Assembly (NCBI GenBank): GCA_964621905.1
Contig: CAZUNG010000012.1
Span: 1 to 64,000 of the forward strand
Origin: Ruminococcus_G sp964621905
Lineage (GTDB): Bacteria; Bacillota; Clostridia; Lachnospirales; Lachnospiraceae
Length of the DNA stretch: 64,000 nt
Direction of reading: 5' to 3'
Shown: positions 34,516 to 42,126 of the stretch, piece after piece
How positions within the stretch are numbered: position 1 is the first letter of the stretch
Layout of the letters: each line of letters opens with the position of its first letter
Program-made: the position numbers and the translations under genes
Notes under the pieces: model-generated
What the model was told of the DNA's origin: nothing
What the model saw: the letters and a program-made list of their open reading frames with translations, nothing else
Databases searched by the model: none

Positions 34516-35853
34516 CTACAGATATTTCTCAATAAATGAAGTATCCTGTTTCCCTTCCTGAAAAACCGGATGATTTATGATCTTCATCTGGTATTCCTTG
34601 TTCGTATCAACACCTTCGATGATCATCTCATCAAGCGCCGATCGCATTTTCTGCAGTGCCTCCTCACGGCTGGAACCATGAACAATAACTTTTGCGATCA
34701 TGGAATCGTAATTCGGCGGGATCTGATAGCCGTTATAGACCGCACTGTCAATACGGACTCCGTTACCTCCCGGAAAATGGCTGTCCTTTATGGTTCCCGG
34801 ACAAGGCATAAAGTTTTTCTTTGGATTTTCAGCATTGATCCTGCATTCCATCGCATGTCCTTTCAGGCAGATGTCTTCCTGGGAAAATGAAAGTTTCTCA
34901 CCTGACGCGATTCTGATCTGTTCTTTAATCAGGTCAAGTCCTGTCACTGCCTCAGTAACCGGATGCTCCACCTGGATTCTCGTATTCATTTCAATAAAGA
35001 AAAAATCTTTGTTGTTGTCTACCAGAAATTCTATGGTTCCTGCATTTTCATACCCTGCTGCCCGTGCGGCCTTAACGGCGGCTTTTCCCATTTCATCCCG
35101 CAGCCTGTCTGAAATTGCAGGACTTGGGGATTCCTCGATCATTTTCTGATGGCGGCGCTGTACCGAGCAGTCCCGTTCTCCGAGATGTACAACATTGCCG
35201 TAACCATCCGCCAAAATCTGAAATTCTATGTGGCGCGGCTCCTGCACAAAGCGTTCAATATACATTGTAGGATCAGAAAATCCCTGTTCCGCCTCTCTTT
35301 GTGCCGTCTGAAACTGCGCCTCAAATTCCTCCGGAACCATAGCCACCCGCATTCCGCGGCCTCCTCCTCCGGAAGCTGCCTTTATCATCACAGGATATCC
35401 GATATCCGCTGCTGCTTTTTTTCCCTTTTTTACATCCAGAATGGGCTGTGTGCTGCCGGGCACGACCGGAACCTGTGCCGCAATCATTGTATTTCTGGCT
35501 TCCGCCTTATTTCCCATACGTGCGATCACATCGCTTTTGGGTCCGATAAAAGTAATGCCGCATTTCTCACACATCTGGGCAAATTTGCTGTTTTCTGAAA
35601 GGAAGCCAAATCCCGGATGAACAGCATCCGCCTCCATCGTGATGGTGGCGCTTAAGATTCGTTCCATACTCAGATAACTCTCTTTGGACGGTGCCGGACC
35701 GATACAGATTGCCTCATCTGCCAGCAGTGTATGAAGGGCATCCCGGTCCGCCTCGGAGTATACCGCAACTGTTGAGATTCCCATCTCCCGGCAGGCTCTG
35801 ATAATACGAACCGCGATTTCCCCGCGGTTCGCAATCAATATTTTCTTAATCAT
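34516..35853 (-). CDS. accC: Biotin carboxylase AccC
   Basis: 445 residues: MIKKILIANRGEIAVRIIRACREM, ATP-grasp motifs GGGGRGMR, FQILADGYGNVVHLGERDCS, and EMNTRIQVEHPVTE. It carboxylates the biotin of AccB with bicarbonate and ATP. Contiguous with fabZ (8-bp gap) and accDA (14 bp). Length is normal. Confidence 0.97.
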   Translation of the reverse strand: MIKKILIANRGEIAVRIIRACREMGISTVAVYSEADRDALHTLLADEAICIGPAPSKESYLSMERILSATITMEADAVHPGFGFLSENSKFAQMCEKCGITFIGPKSDVIARMGNKAEARNTMIAAQVPVVPGSTQPILDVKKGKKAAADIGYPVMIKAASGGGGRGMRVAMVPEEFEAQFQTAQREAEQGFSDPTMYIERFVQEPRHIEFQILADGYGNVVHLGERDCSVQRRHQKMIEESPSPAISDRLRDEMGKAAVKAARAAGYENAGTIEFLVDNNKDFFFIEMNTRIQVEHPVTEAVTGLDLIKEQIRIASGEKLSFSQEDICLKGHAMECRINAENPKKNFMPCPGTIKDSHFPGGNGVRIDSAVYNGYQIPPNYDSMIAKVIVHGSSREEALQKMRSALDEMIIEGVDTNKEYQMKIINHPVFQEGKQDTSFIEKYL

Positions 35854-35861
35854 GCAGTCAC

Positions 35862-36287
35862 CTATCCCACAATAAATGTCATATCTGCTGAGACAGCAGT
35901 CTCCCCGTCAACAGTTGCCACTGCGCGCCCGACACCGATCGGTCCTTTTTTCTTAATGATCTCACACGCCAGATTCAGCGTATCCCCCGGCAAAACTTTT
36001 TTCCGGAATTTCACCTTGTCCATTCCTCCAAAGAATGCCGTTTTTCCTTTATTTTCTTCCACACTTAAGATCGCAACTGCTCCTACCTGCGCGAGCGCCT
36101 CCACGATCAGCACTCCCGGCATCACCGGTTCCTGAGGGAAATGACCTGCAAAAAAGTCTTCCCTGAATGTCACGTTCTTGATGCCTTTTGCAAGAACGCC
36201 CGGTTCCAGCTCATCAATACGATCTACCAGCAAAAACGGATGCCGGTGAGGAATAATCTTTTCAATCTCTTTGATTCCAAGTGCCAT
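35862..36287 (-). CDS. fabZ: 3-hydroxyacyl-ACP dehydratase FabZ
   Basis: 141 residues with IIPHRHPFLLVDRI, and the catalytic His in HFPQEPVMPGVLIVEALAQ. It dehydrates 3-hydroxyacyl-ACP in chain elongation. It follows accB with an 11-bp spacer. Confidence 0.96.
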   Translation of the reverse strand: MALGIKEIEKIIPHRHPFLLVDRIDELEPGVLAKGIKNVTFREDFFAGHFPQEPVMPGVLIVEALAQVGAVAILSVEENKGKTAFFGGMDKVKFRKKVLPGDTLNLACEIIKKKGPIGVGRAVATVDGETAVSADMTFIVG

Positions 36288-36298
36288 GCTGCGCCTCC

Positions 36299-36721
36299 TT
36301 ATCCAATCCGGAACAACGGCTGTCCGAATTCAACCACCTGTTCATTTTCTATCAGGATCTCGGCGATCACGCCGTCCCTGTCGCACTCAATTTCATTCAT
36401 CAGTTTCATCGTTTCGATGATTCCGATCACCTGACCCTTTTTTACCGTATCCCCCACCTGGACATACGCCTGTGCATCCTCTGAAGGCGCACTGTAGAAA
36501 GTTCCAACAAGCGGTGATTTAATGAACGTTCCATCATCGATCACAGCCCCCTGTTGTTCTCCGTCGGGTACTGCTGACGGTGAGGATGGCGCCGGAACGG
36601 CTGTGACTATTTGTTTTTCTGCTTTTAAAACCAGTCTGACTTCACCTTCCTGGTATTCAAATTCCGAAAGGGAAGAGGCTGAAACGGTCTCTATCAAACG
36701 GATTATCTGTTCTGCTTCCAT
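36299..36721 (-). CDS. accB: Biotin carboxyl carrier protein AccB
   Basis: 140 residues: N-terminal helical part, Pro/Ala-rich linker (about 50-70) and the biotinyl domain with IIETMKLMNEIECD, where Lys receives biotin. AGGAGG precedes the ATG at 36721; 12 further in-frame codons upstream run into fabF and lack a site. Confidence 0.95.
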   Translation of the reverse strand: MEAEQIIRLIETVSASSLSEFEYQEGEVRLVLKAEKQIVTAVPAPSSPSAVPDGEQQGAVIDDGTFIKSPLVGTFYSAPSEDAQAYVQVGDTVKKGQVIGIIETMKLMNEIECDRDGVIAEILIENEQVVEFGQPLFRIG

Positions 36722-36732
36722 ATTAGATCCTC

Positions 36733-37968
36733 CTACCCGCGGTATTTTCTGACACAAAGTGTTGCGTTATGTCCGCCAAACCCAAGTGAATTGGTCAGAC
36801 AACAGTCAACTTCCTGCTCAACAGGGCCGTCTGTGATATAGTCCAGATCACATTCTTCGTCCGGTTCCCGGTATCCAACGGTGGGATGAAGATAACCGTC
36901 CAGTATGGATTTTACACAGGTGATAAACTCCACCCCTCCTGCTGCCCCCAGCAGATGGCCAATCATGGACTTTGTGGAACTGATCTTGACCGTCTCAGCC
37001 GCCGCACCAAGCGCCAGTTTGATTGCTTTTGTTTCAAACAGATCGTTATGGTGCGTGCTGGTCCCGTGTGCATTGATATAGTCCACATCCTCCGCACGGA
37101 TACCGGCATCCTGCATGGCTTTTTCCATGGCTTTTGCCGCTCCGCTTCCATCTTCAATCGGAGAAGTAATATGATAAGCGTCGCTCGTAGCTCCGTATCC
37201 AACAATCTCCGCATAGATCTTTGCATTTCTCTTTTTCGCGTGTTCCAGTTCTTCCAGAACCACCACGCCTGCACCTTCCCCAATCACAAATCCACTGCGC
37301 TCTTTGTCAAACGGGATTGAGGCGCGCGCCGGGTCAGATGCCGCGGTCAGAGCCGTCAGGGATGAAAATCCGGACACACCGATCGGGGTAATCGAACTCT
37401 CCGCACCTCCGGCCAGCATCACATCCGCATCCCCATACTGAATCGTCCGGAATGCTTCTCCGATGGAATGTGTGCCTGTCGCACATGCTGTCACCACATT
37501 AATGCTCTTGCCTTTACAGCCGAGCTGGATGCTTACATTTCCGGCTGCCATATTGCTGATCATCATCGGTACCATCATCGGACTGACCTTTCTCGGACCG
37601 CCCTTCAGCAACTTCTGGAATTCCCGTTCAACGGTCTGCAGACTTCCGATGCCTGAACCAATGCTGATTCCCACCATATATGGATCTTCTTCTTCCATAT
37701 TGATTTCTGAATCCTGAATCGCTTCTTTGGATGCTGCCACAGCGTACTGGCAAAATGCCTCCATACGCTTCGCTGCCTTGGCATCCATATATTCTTTCGC
37801 GTCAAAGTCTTTGACTTCCGCTGCAATTTTCACTTTATAATCTGATACATCAAACTTTGTAATACTGCCAATGCCCACGGTCTGATTTTTTACAGCACTC
37901 CAAAATGCATCAACACTGTTACCAATCGGGGTGATGGCTCCCATCCCCGTAACAACAACTCTTCTCAT
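36733..37968 (-). CDS. fabF: 3-oxoacyl-ACP synthase II FabF
   Basis: 411 residues, condensing enzyme: catalytic Cys in TACATGTHSIGEAF (Cys162), His in NAHGTSTHHND and GHLLGAAGG. It extends acyl-ACP with malonyl-ACP. Confidence 0.97.
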   Translation of the reverse strand: MRRVVVTGMGAITPIGNSVDAFWSAVKNQTVGIGSITKFDVSDYKVKIAAEVKDFDAKEYMDAKAAKRMEAFCQYAVAASKEAIQDSEINMEEEDPYMVGISIGSGIGSLQTVEREFQKLLKGGPRKVSPMMVPMMISNMAAGNVSIQLGCKGKSINVVTACATGTHSIGEAFRTIQYGDADVMLAGGAESSITPIGVSGFSSLTALTAASDPARASIPFDKERSGFVIGEGAGVVVLEELEHAKKRNAKIYAEIVGYGATSDAYHITSPIEDGSGAAKAMEKAMQDAGIRAEDVDYINAHGTSTHHNDLFETKAIKLALGAAAETVKISSTKSMIGHLLGAAGGVEFITCVKSILDGYLHPTVGYREPDEECDLDYITDGPVEQEVDCCLTNSLGFGGHNATLCVRKYRG

Positions 37969-37995
37969 GGATGTTCTCCTTTATACCGTCAATGA

Positions 37996-38736
37996 TTACA
38001 TGATCATCCCGCCGTCCACATGCAGCACCTGTCCGGTAATGTACCGGCTTTTTTCTGATACCAGAAATACCACTGCATCTGCCACATCCTCCGGCCTGCC
38101 AAAGTCTTTCAGCGGAATCTGAGCCTTTGCCCCTTCTTTCACATTCTCAGGCAGGACTTCTGTCATATCTGTTTCAATAAATCCGGGGGCAACCGCATTC
38201 ACATTTATTCCCCTGGACGCCACCTCTTTTGCAATGGACTTCGTCATTCCAATCAGTCCAGCCTTTGAAGCACTGTAGTTGACTTGTCCTGCATTTCCCG
38301 ACACACCGGACACAGAAGAAATATTCACGATTTTACCGCGTCTCTTTCGTATCATCGTCTTTACCGCCCATTTGCAGCAGTGAAAGGCACCTGTCAGATT
38401 TGTATCCAGAACCTGTGTAAAATCCTCCTCGCTCATTCGCATGAGCAGCCCGTCTTTTGTAATCCCTGCATTGTTTACCAGAATATCGATCCTTCCCAGA
38501 CGTGCCAGTACATCAGCAAACCACGCTTCTACCGCTGCGCCATCCGCGACATTACAGGGTCCGGCTTCCGCCTGTCCGCCCTTTTCCTGGATTTCTCTCA
38601 CCACTTCCTGCGCTCTCTGGGCAGAACTTGCATAATTCACAACCACATATGCTCCTTCATCTGCCAGTGCGAGCGCAATTGCACGCCCGATTCCTCTGGC
38701 ACCTCCCGTTACGATAGCCACCTGATTTTCCAACAT
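37996..38736 (-). CDS. fabG: 3-oxoacyl-ACP reductase FabG
   Basis: 246 residues, SDR family: TGGARGIGRAIALAL cofactor site, NNAG, catalytic Ser and Tyr-x-x-x-Lys in SSVSGVSGNAGQVNYSASKA. Reduces 3-oxoacyl-ACP with NADPH. A 2-bp gap separates it from fabD. Confidence 0.97.
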   Translation of the reverse strand: MLENQVAIVTGGARGIGRAIALALADEGAYVVVNYASSAQRAQEVVREIQEKGGQAEAGPCNVADGAAVEAWFADVLARLGRIDILVNNAGITKDGLLMRMSEEDFTQVLDTNLTGAFHCCKWAVKTMIRKRRGKIVNISSVSGVSGNAGQVNYSASKAGLIGMTKSIAKEVASRGINVNAVAPGFIETDMTEVLPENVKEGAKAQIPLKDFGRPEDVADAVVFLVSEKSRYITGQVLHVDGGMIM

Positions 38737-38738
38737 TG

Positions 38739-39668
38739 TTATTCTCCTTTATTTAAAAACTCCTGCAATCCATCCAGCTGATCCCATTTTTCCACATTAT
38801 AGACATAAGCTTCCCCCGAGATTTTCTTTACAAAAGAGGAAAGTGTCCTGCCTGGACCAATTTCAACAAAATGAGTGACTCCGTCTGCAATCATCGCCTC
38901 CACACTCTGCTGCCAGCGCACGGAGCTGCTGACCTGGCGAGTCAAAAGATCACTGATCTCTGCTGCTCCGAAGATATAGGACGCTGTCACATTCGTCACG
39001 TACGGTATTTTAGGTTCCAGAAATGTAACCGTTTCCAGCACCTTCCCCAGTCTGGCCCCGGCATCCCTCAGCATTTCCGAGTGGAATGGCCCGCTGACCT
39101 TTAAGGGAACTACTCGTTTTGCTTTGGCATCTTTCAAAGCTGCGGATGCAGTGTCCACAGCTTTCTTTTCCCCGGACACCACGATCTGCCCCGGACAATT
39201 ATAATTTGCAATCTGGATGCCCGGTATGTGGTTCAGCACCTGTTCGATCGTCTCGGCAGACAGTCCCATTACAGCTGCCATGCCGCCCAGTCCTGCCGGT
39301 ACTGCCTTCTGCATCAGAATACCTCTCTGACGGACAACCTGAACCGCATCCTCAAAGCTCATGGCACCACAGCAGACGAGTGCGCAGTACTCTCCGAGAC
39401 TCAGCCCCGCAGTCACATCCGGTTCATATCCCCGTTTCTTTAGTTCACACAGCATGGCTACGCTGGTCGTGACTATGGCTACCTGTGTATATTCCGTGAT
39501 ATCCAGACGGTCATTTCCCTCAAAGCAGAGCTCTTCCATGGAAAATCCCAGCAATTCTCCGGCTTTTTCAAAGACTGCTTTAGAAATTGGTGAATTCTCA
39601 TAGAAATCTTTTCCCATACCGGTCCTTTGTGCTCCCTGACCCGGAAAAATATATGCTACTTTTCCCAT
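38739..39668 (-). CDS. fabD: Malonyl CoA-ACP transacylase FabD
   Basis: 309 residues: FPGQGAQRTGMGKDFYE, catalytic Ser in GLSLGEYCALV (Ser90) and His in SGPFHSEML. It loads malonate on ACP. It overlaps the end of fabK by 13 bp, indicating coupled translation. Confidence 0.97.
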   Translation of the reverse strand: MGKVAYIFPGQGAQRTGMGKDFYENSPISKAVFEKAGELLGFSMEELCFEGNDRLDITEYTQVAIVTTSVAMLCELKKRGYEPDVTAGLSLGEYCALVCCGAMSFEDAVQVVRQRGILMQKAVPAGLGGMAAVMGLSAETIEQVLNHIPGIQIANYNCPGQIVVSGEKKAVDTASAALKDAKAKRVVPLKVSGPFHSEMLRDAGARLGKVLETVTFLEPKIPYVTNVTASYIFGAAEISDLLTRQVSSSVRWQQSVEAMIADGVTHFVEIGPGRTLSSFVKKISGEAYVYNVEKWDQLDGLQEFLNKGE

Positions 39669-40597
39669 TTTTCCGCCCCTTTTAACAGACTTTCTGTCTC
39701 GCTTACGAGCTCTTCGATAATTTCTTTACATGACTGCCGCCGTTTGATCAGACCTGCGATCTGTCCCGCCATCACACTTCCGTTCTTCGTATCACCCTCC
39801 AGAACTGCTCTGCGCAAAGATCCGAGTGTCATATGCTCAAGCTCCTCAAAAGAGGCACCTTCCTGCTCTTTTTTCAGATATTCTTTCGTATTCTGGTTTC
39901 TAAGGGAACGCACCGGATGACCGGTAGAACGTCCCGTCACAACACTGTCGATGTCCCTGGCCCTGACAATCCGTTCTTTGTAATTGTCGTGTACAATCGA
40001 CTCATCAGAAACAACAAAACGAGTTCCGATCTGTACCCCCTCCGCACCCAGCAGGAACATTGCTGCCATTCCTCTTCCATCACCAACTCCGCCTGCTCCG
40101 ATTACGGGAATATCAACGGCATCTGCCACCTGCGGAATCAGTGTCATCGTGGTCTGGTCTCCGATATGTCCGCCTGCTTCACAGCCTTCCGCCACAACTG
40201 CATCGGCTCCGTAACGTTCCATTCGCTTTGCCAGCGCGACACTTGCTACCACAGGAATTACCCTGATGCCCGCGTCTTTCCAGTTCTTCATATATTTTTC
40301 CGGGTTTCCGGCGCCTGTCGTGATCACCGGAACTTTTTCTTCCATCACAAGCTGCGCCACGTCTTCCGCACTCGGACTGATCAGCATAATGTTCACTCCA
40401 AATGGCCGATCCGTCAGTTCTCTGACTTTGCGTATTTCTTCACGCACTACCTCCACCGGAGCGTTCGCTGCACCGATGAGCCCCAGTCCTCCGGCATTGG
40501 AAACAGCTGCCGCCAGGTGATGTTCTGCCACCCAGGCCATTCCGCCCTGGATGATAGGATATTCCGTACCCAGTATGTCCGTCATTCTTGTTTTCAT
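39656..40597 (-). CDS. fabK: Enoyl-ACP reductase II FabK
   Basis: 313 residues of the FMN-dependent FabK family: YPIIQGGMAWVAEHHLAAAV, FGVNIMLISPSAEDV, VVAEGCEAGGHIGDQTT, VIGAGGVGDGRGMAAMFLLGAEGVQIGTRF. It completes each elongation cycle, and no fabI is in the operon. It lacks the Cys-rich tail of the second NPD-like gene. Confidence 0.94.
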   Translation of the reverse strand: MKTRMTDILGTEYPIIQGGMAWVAEHHLAAAVSNAGGLGLIGAANAPVEVVREEIRKVRELTDRPFGVNIMLISPSAEDVAQLVMEEKVPVITTGAGNPEKYMKNWKDAGIRVIPVVASVALAKRMERYGADAVVAEGCEAGGHIGDQTTMTLIPQVADAVDIPVIGAGGVGDGRGMAAMFLLGAEGVQIGTRFVVSDESIVHDNYKERIVRARDIDSVVTGRSTGHPVRSLRNQNTKEYLKKEQEGASFEELEHMTLGSLRRAVLEGDTKNGSVMAGQIAGLIKRRQSCKEIIEELVSETESLLKGAEKWEK

Positions 40598-40623
40598 GGC
40601 CTACCTGCCTTTCGCGATCATAT

Positions 40624-40860
40624 TTATTCTTCGTCAATGCCTTTATTTTTCAGATAATCAATTACATCCTGAACGGTAATCATACGTTCCAGATCCTCCG
40701 CCGGGATTTCAATTTCATAAGTATCTTCCAGATTTGTCACCAGTTCAAACAAATCCAGTGAATCTGCGTTGAGATCTTCTTTTAAGGATTTCTCCGGTGT
40801 AATATTCTCTGCATCGATTCCCAGCTGCTCTGCAATTAATTCTTTCATTTTTTCCAACAT
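40624..40860 (-). CDS. acpP: Acyl carrier protein
   Basis: 78 residues with NADSLDLFELV, where Ser34 carries phosphopantetheine. Typical acidic ACP. AAGGAG precedes the ATG. Confidence 0.96.
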   Translation of the reverse strand: MLEKMKELIAEQLGIDAENITPEKSLKEDLNADSLDLFELVTNLEDTYEIEIPAEDLERMITVQDVIDYLKNKGIDEE

Positions 40861-40924
40861 CTTTTTGTTCTCCTTTTGATTTTTCTTTGATTATTTATTG
40901 TAATGCTGACCATCCGGCCGCCTA

Positions 40925-41884
40925 CTACCAAGTCATAAGCGTGCTGCCCCAGCTTAAACCTCCGCCGAACGCACACAGGAGGACCTTGTCTCCTTTTTTT
41001 ATCTTTCCTGATCTGCTGTACTCGTCCAATAAGATCGGAATACTGGCTGCCGCAATATTGCCGCAGCCATCCATATTCATTGGCATCTTTTCTGCCGGAA
41101 TCTTCAGCGTTCTGGCAGCTGAGGCAAGTATTCTTTGGTTCGCCTGGTGCATAATGAAATGATCAACCTCTTCAATTGATGTCCCATTCTTTTGGAGCAC
41201 TCTGCGGATGGTTTCCGGCACTTTGCGGACTGCAAATTTAAAAACCGCCTGCCCATCCATATTCATTTTCCCGTCTCCAGGCATATGTGCAGCCAGCGGA
41301 TTTTGCAGCGGACTGCCTTCGCAGTAGAGCACCATGCCTTTTGAGCCGTCACAGCCCATATCCATACACTCGATGCCTGTTTCATCTGCTCCCACGACGA
41401 CAGCTCCCGCGCCGTCGCCAAAAAGAATACAGGTGCTTCTGTCATCCCAATCTACAATCTTTGACAGCGTCTCTCCACCGACTACTAAAATTTTTTGATA
41501 AAGACCGGCCTGTATATAAGATGCTGCCGTATTCAGTGCAAATACAAATCCTGAACAGGCGGCATTTATGTCCATACACATGGCCTGACCGGCACCAACT
41601 GCGGCCTGCAGCTGGCAAGCCGCACCGGGAAACAGGTAATCCGGAGTCACCGTCGCAAACAGGATCATATCCAGCTTATCTGCGGATGTGCCAGCTGCTT
41701 GTAATGCATTTTTGACAGCGTGTGCGGCCATGGATACCGTTCCCTGATCAGTGAGATGCCTCTTTTTGATTCCGGTTCTTTCTCTGATCCATTCATCACT
41801 GGTATCTACCAGCTGTGCGATATCATCGTTTGTCATTATATGTTCCGGCAGATAACTTCCGGTACCCAAAATTCTTGCTCTCAT
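40925..41884 (-). CDS. fabH: 3-oxoacyl-ACP synthase III FabH
   Basis: 319 residues: catalytic Cys in DINAACSGFVFAL (Cys110), His in HFIMHQANQRI and Asn in GCGNIAAASIP. It starts fatty-acid synthesis from acyl-CoA and malonyl-ACP. It is the first gene of the operon and lies 128 bp after the promoter. The GAGAG site before the ATG is moderate. Confidence 0.96.
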   Translation of the reverse strand: MRARILGTGSYLPEHIMTNDDIAQLVDTSDEWIRERTGIKKRHLTDQGTVSMAAHAVKNALQAAGTSADKLDMILFATVTPDYLFPGAACQLQAAVGAGQAMCMDINAACSGFVFALNTAASYIQAGLYQKILVVGGETLSKIVDWDDRSTCILFGDGAGAVVVGADETGIECMDMGCDGSKGMVLYCEGSPLQNPLAAHMPGDGKMNMDGQAVFKFAVRKVPETIRRVLQKNGTSIEEVDHFIMHQANQRILASAARTLKIPAEKMPMNMDGCGNIAAASIPILLDEYSRSGKIKKGDKVLLCAFGGGLSWGSTLMTW

Positions 41885-41967
41885 ATATTTTCTCTCTCTT
41901 TGTCATAATGTTCTACCGTCTTTGTTACAAATTCCTGTCCTATACCCTGTTATAGTTTGCCTCCATT

Positions 41968-41988
41968 AATATTTTAAAATAAAATATT
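41968..41988. promoter_or_regulatory. AT-rich 21-bp palindrome in the fab leader
   Basis: Perfect 9-bp arms AATATTTTA/TAAAATATT around AAA, in the 5' leader of fabH, adjoining the FabT-like box. It could be a second regulator site or an AT-rich structure. Confidence 0.4.
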
Positions 41989-42002
41989 TTGCATTTCAAA
42001 CT
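41986..42002 (-). promoter_or_regulatory. Candidate FabT operator
   Basis: The 17-mer AGTTTGAAATGCAAAAT (minus strand) resembles the FabT consensus, with TTTGA and CAAA half sites. It lies about 10 to 25 bp after the presumed start of transcription, well placed to block RNA polymerase. The presumed binder is the MarR-type protein at the end of the operon. Confidence 0.5.
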
Positions 42003-42018
42003 ATTTAAGTATAAAAGT

Positions 42019-42046
42019 ATTATAGCAGGTTGCCATCGGATGTCAA
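42019..42046 (-). promoter_or_regulatory. Promoter of the fatty-acid operon
   Basis: Consensus TTGACA (42041-42046) and TATAAT (42019-42024) with 16 bp between on the minus strand. Both hexamers are perfect, suggesting a strong promoter that needs repression. Confidence 0.8.
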
Positions 42047-42066
42047 CCCTGATTTCGCCAAAAATT

Positions 42067-42094
42067 CAGCGGGCCGGTTATAACCGGCCCGCTG
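42067..42094 (-). terminator. Terminator of the Ig-repeat gene
   Basis: 28-bp perfect palindrome (14-bp halves), GC-rich, followed on the minus strand by AATTTTT, located 33 bp after the stop at 42127. Confidence 0.8.
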
Positions 42095-42126
42095 TTTATC
42101 AAACTGCCCATTGCTTATTTAAAATA

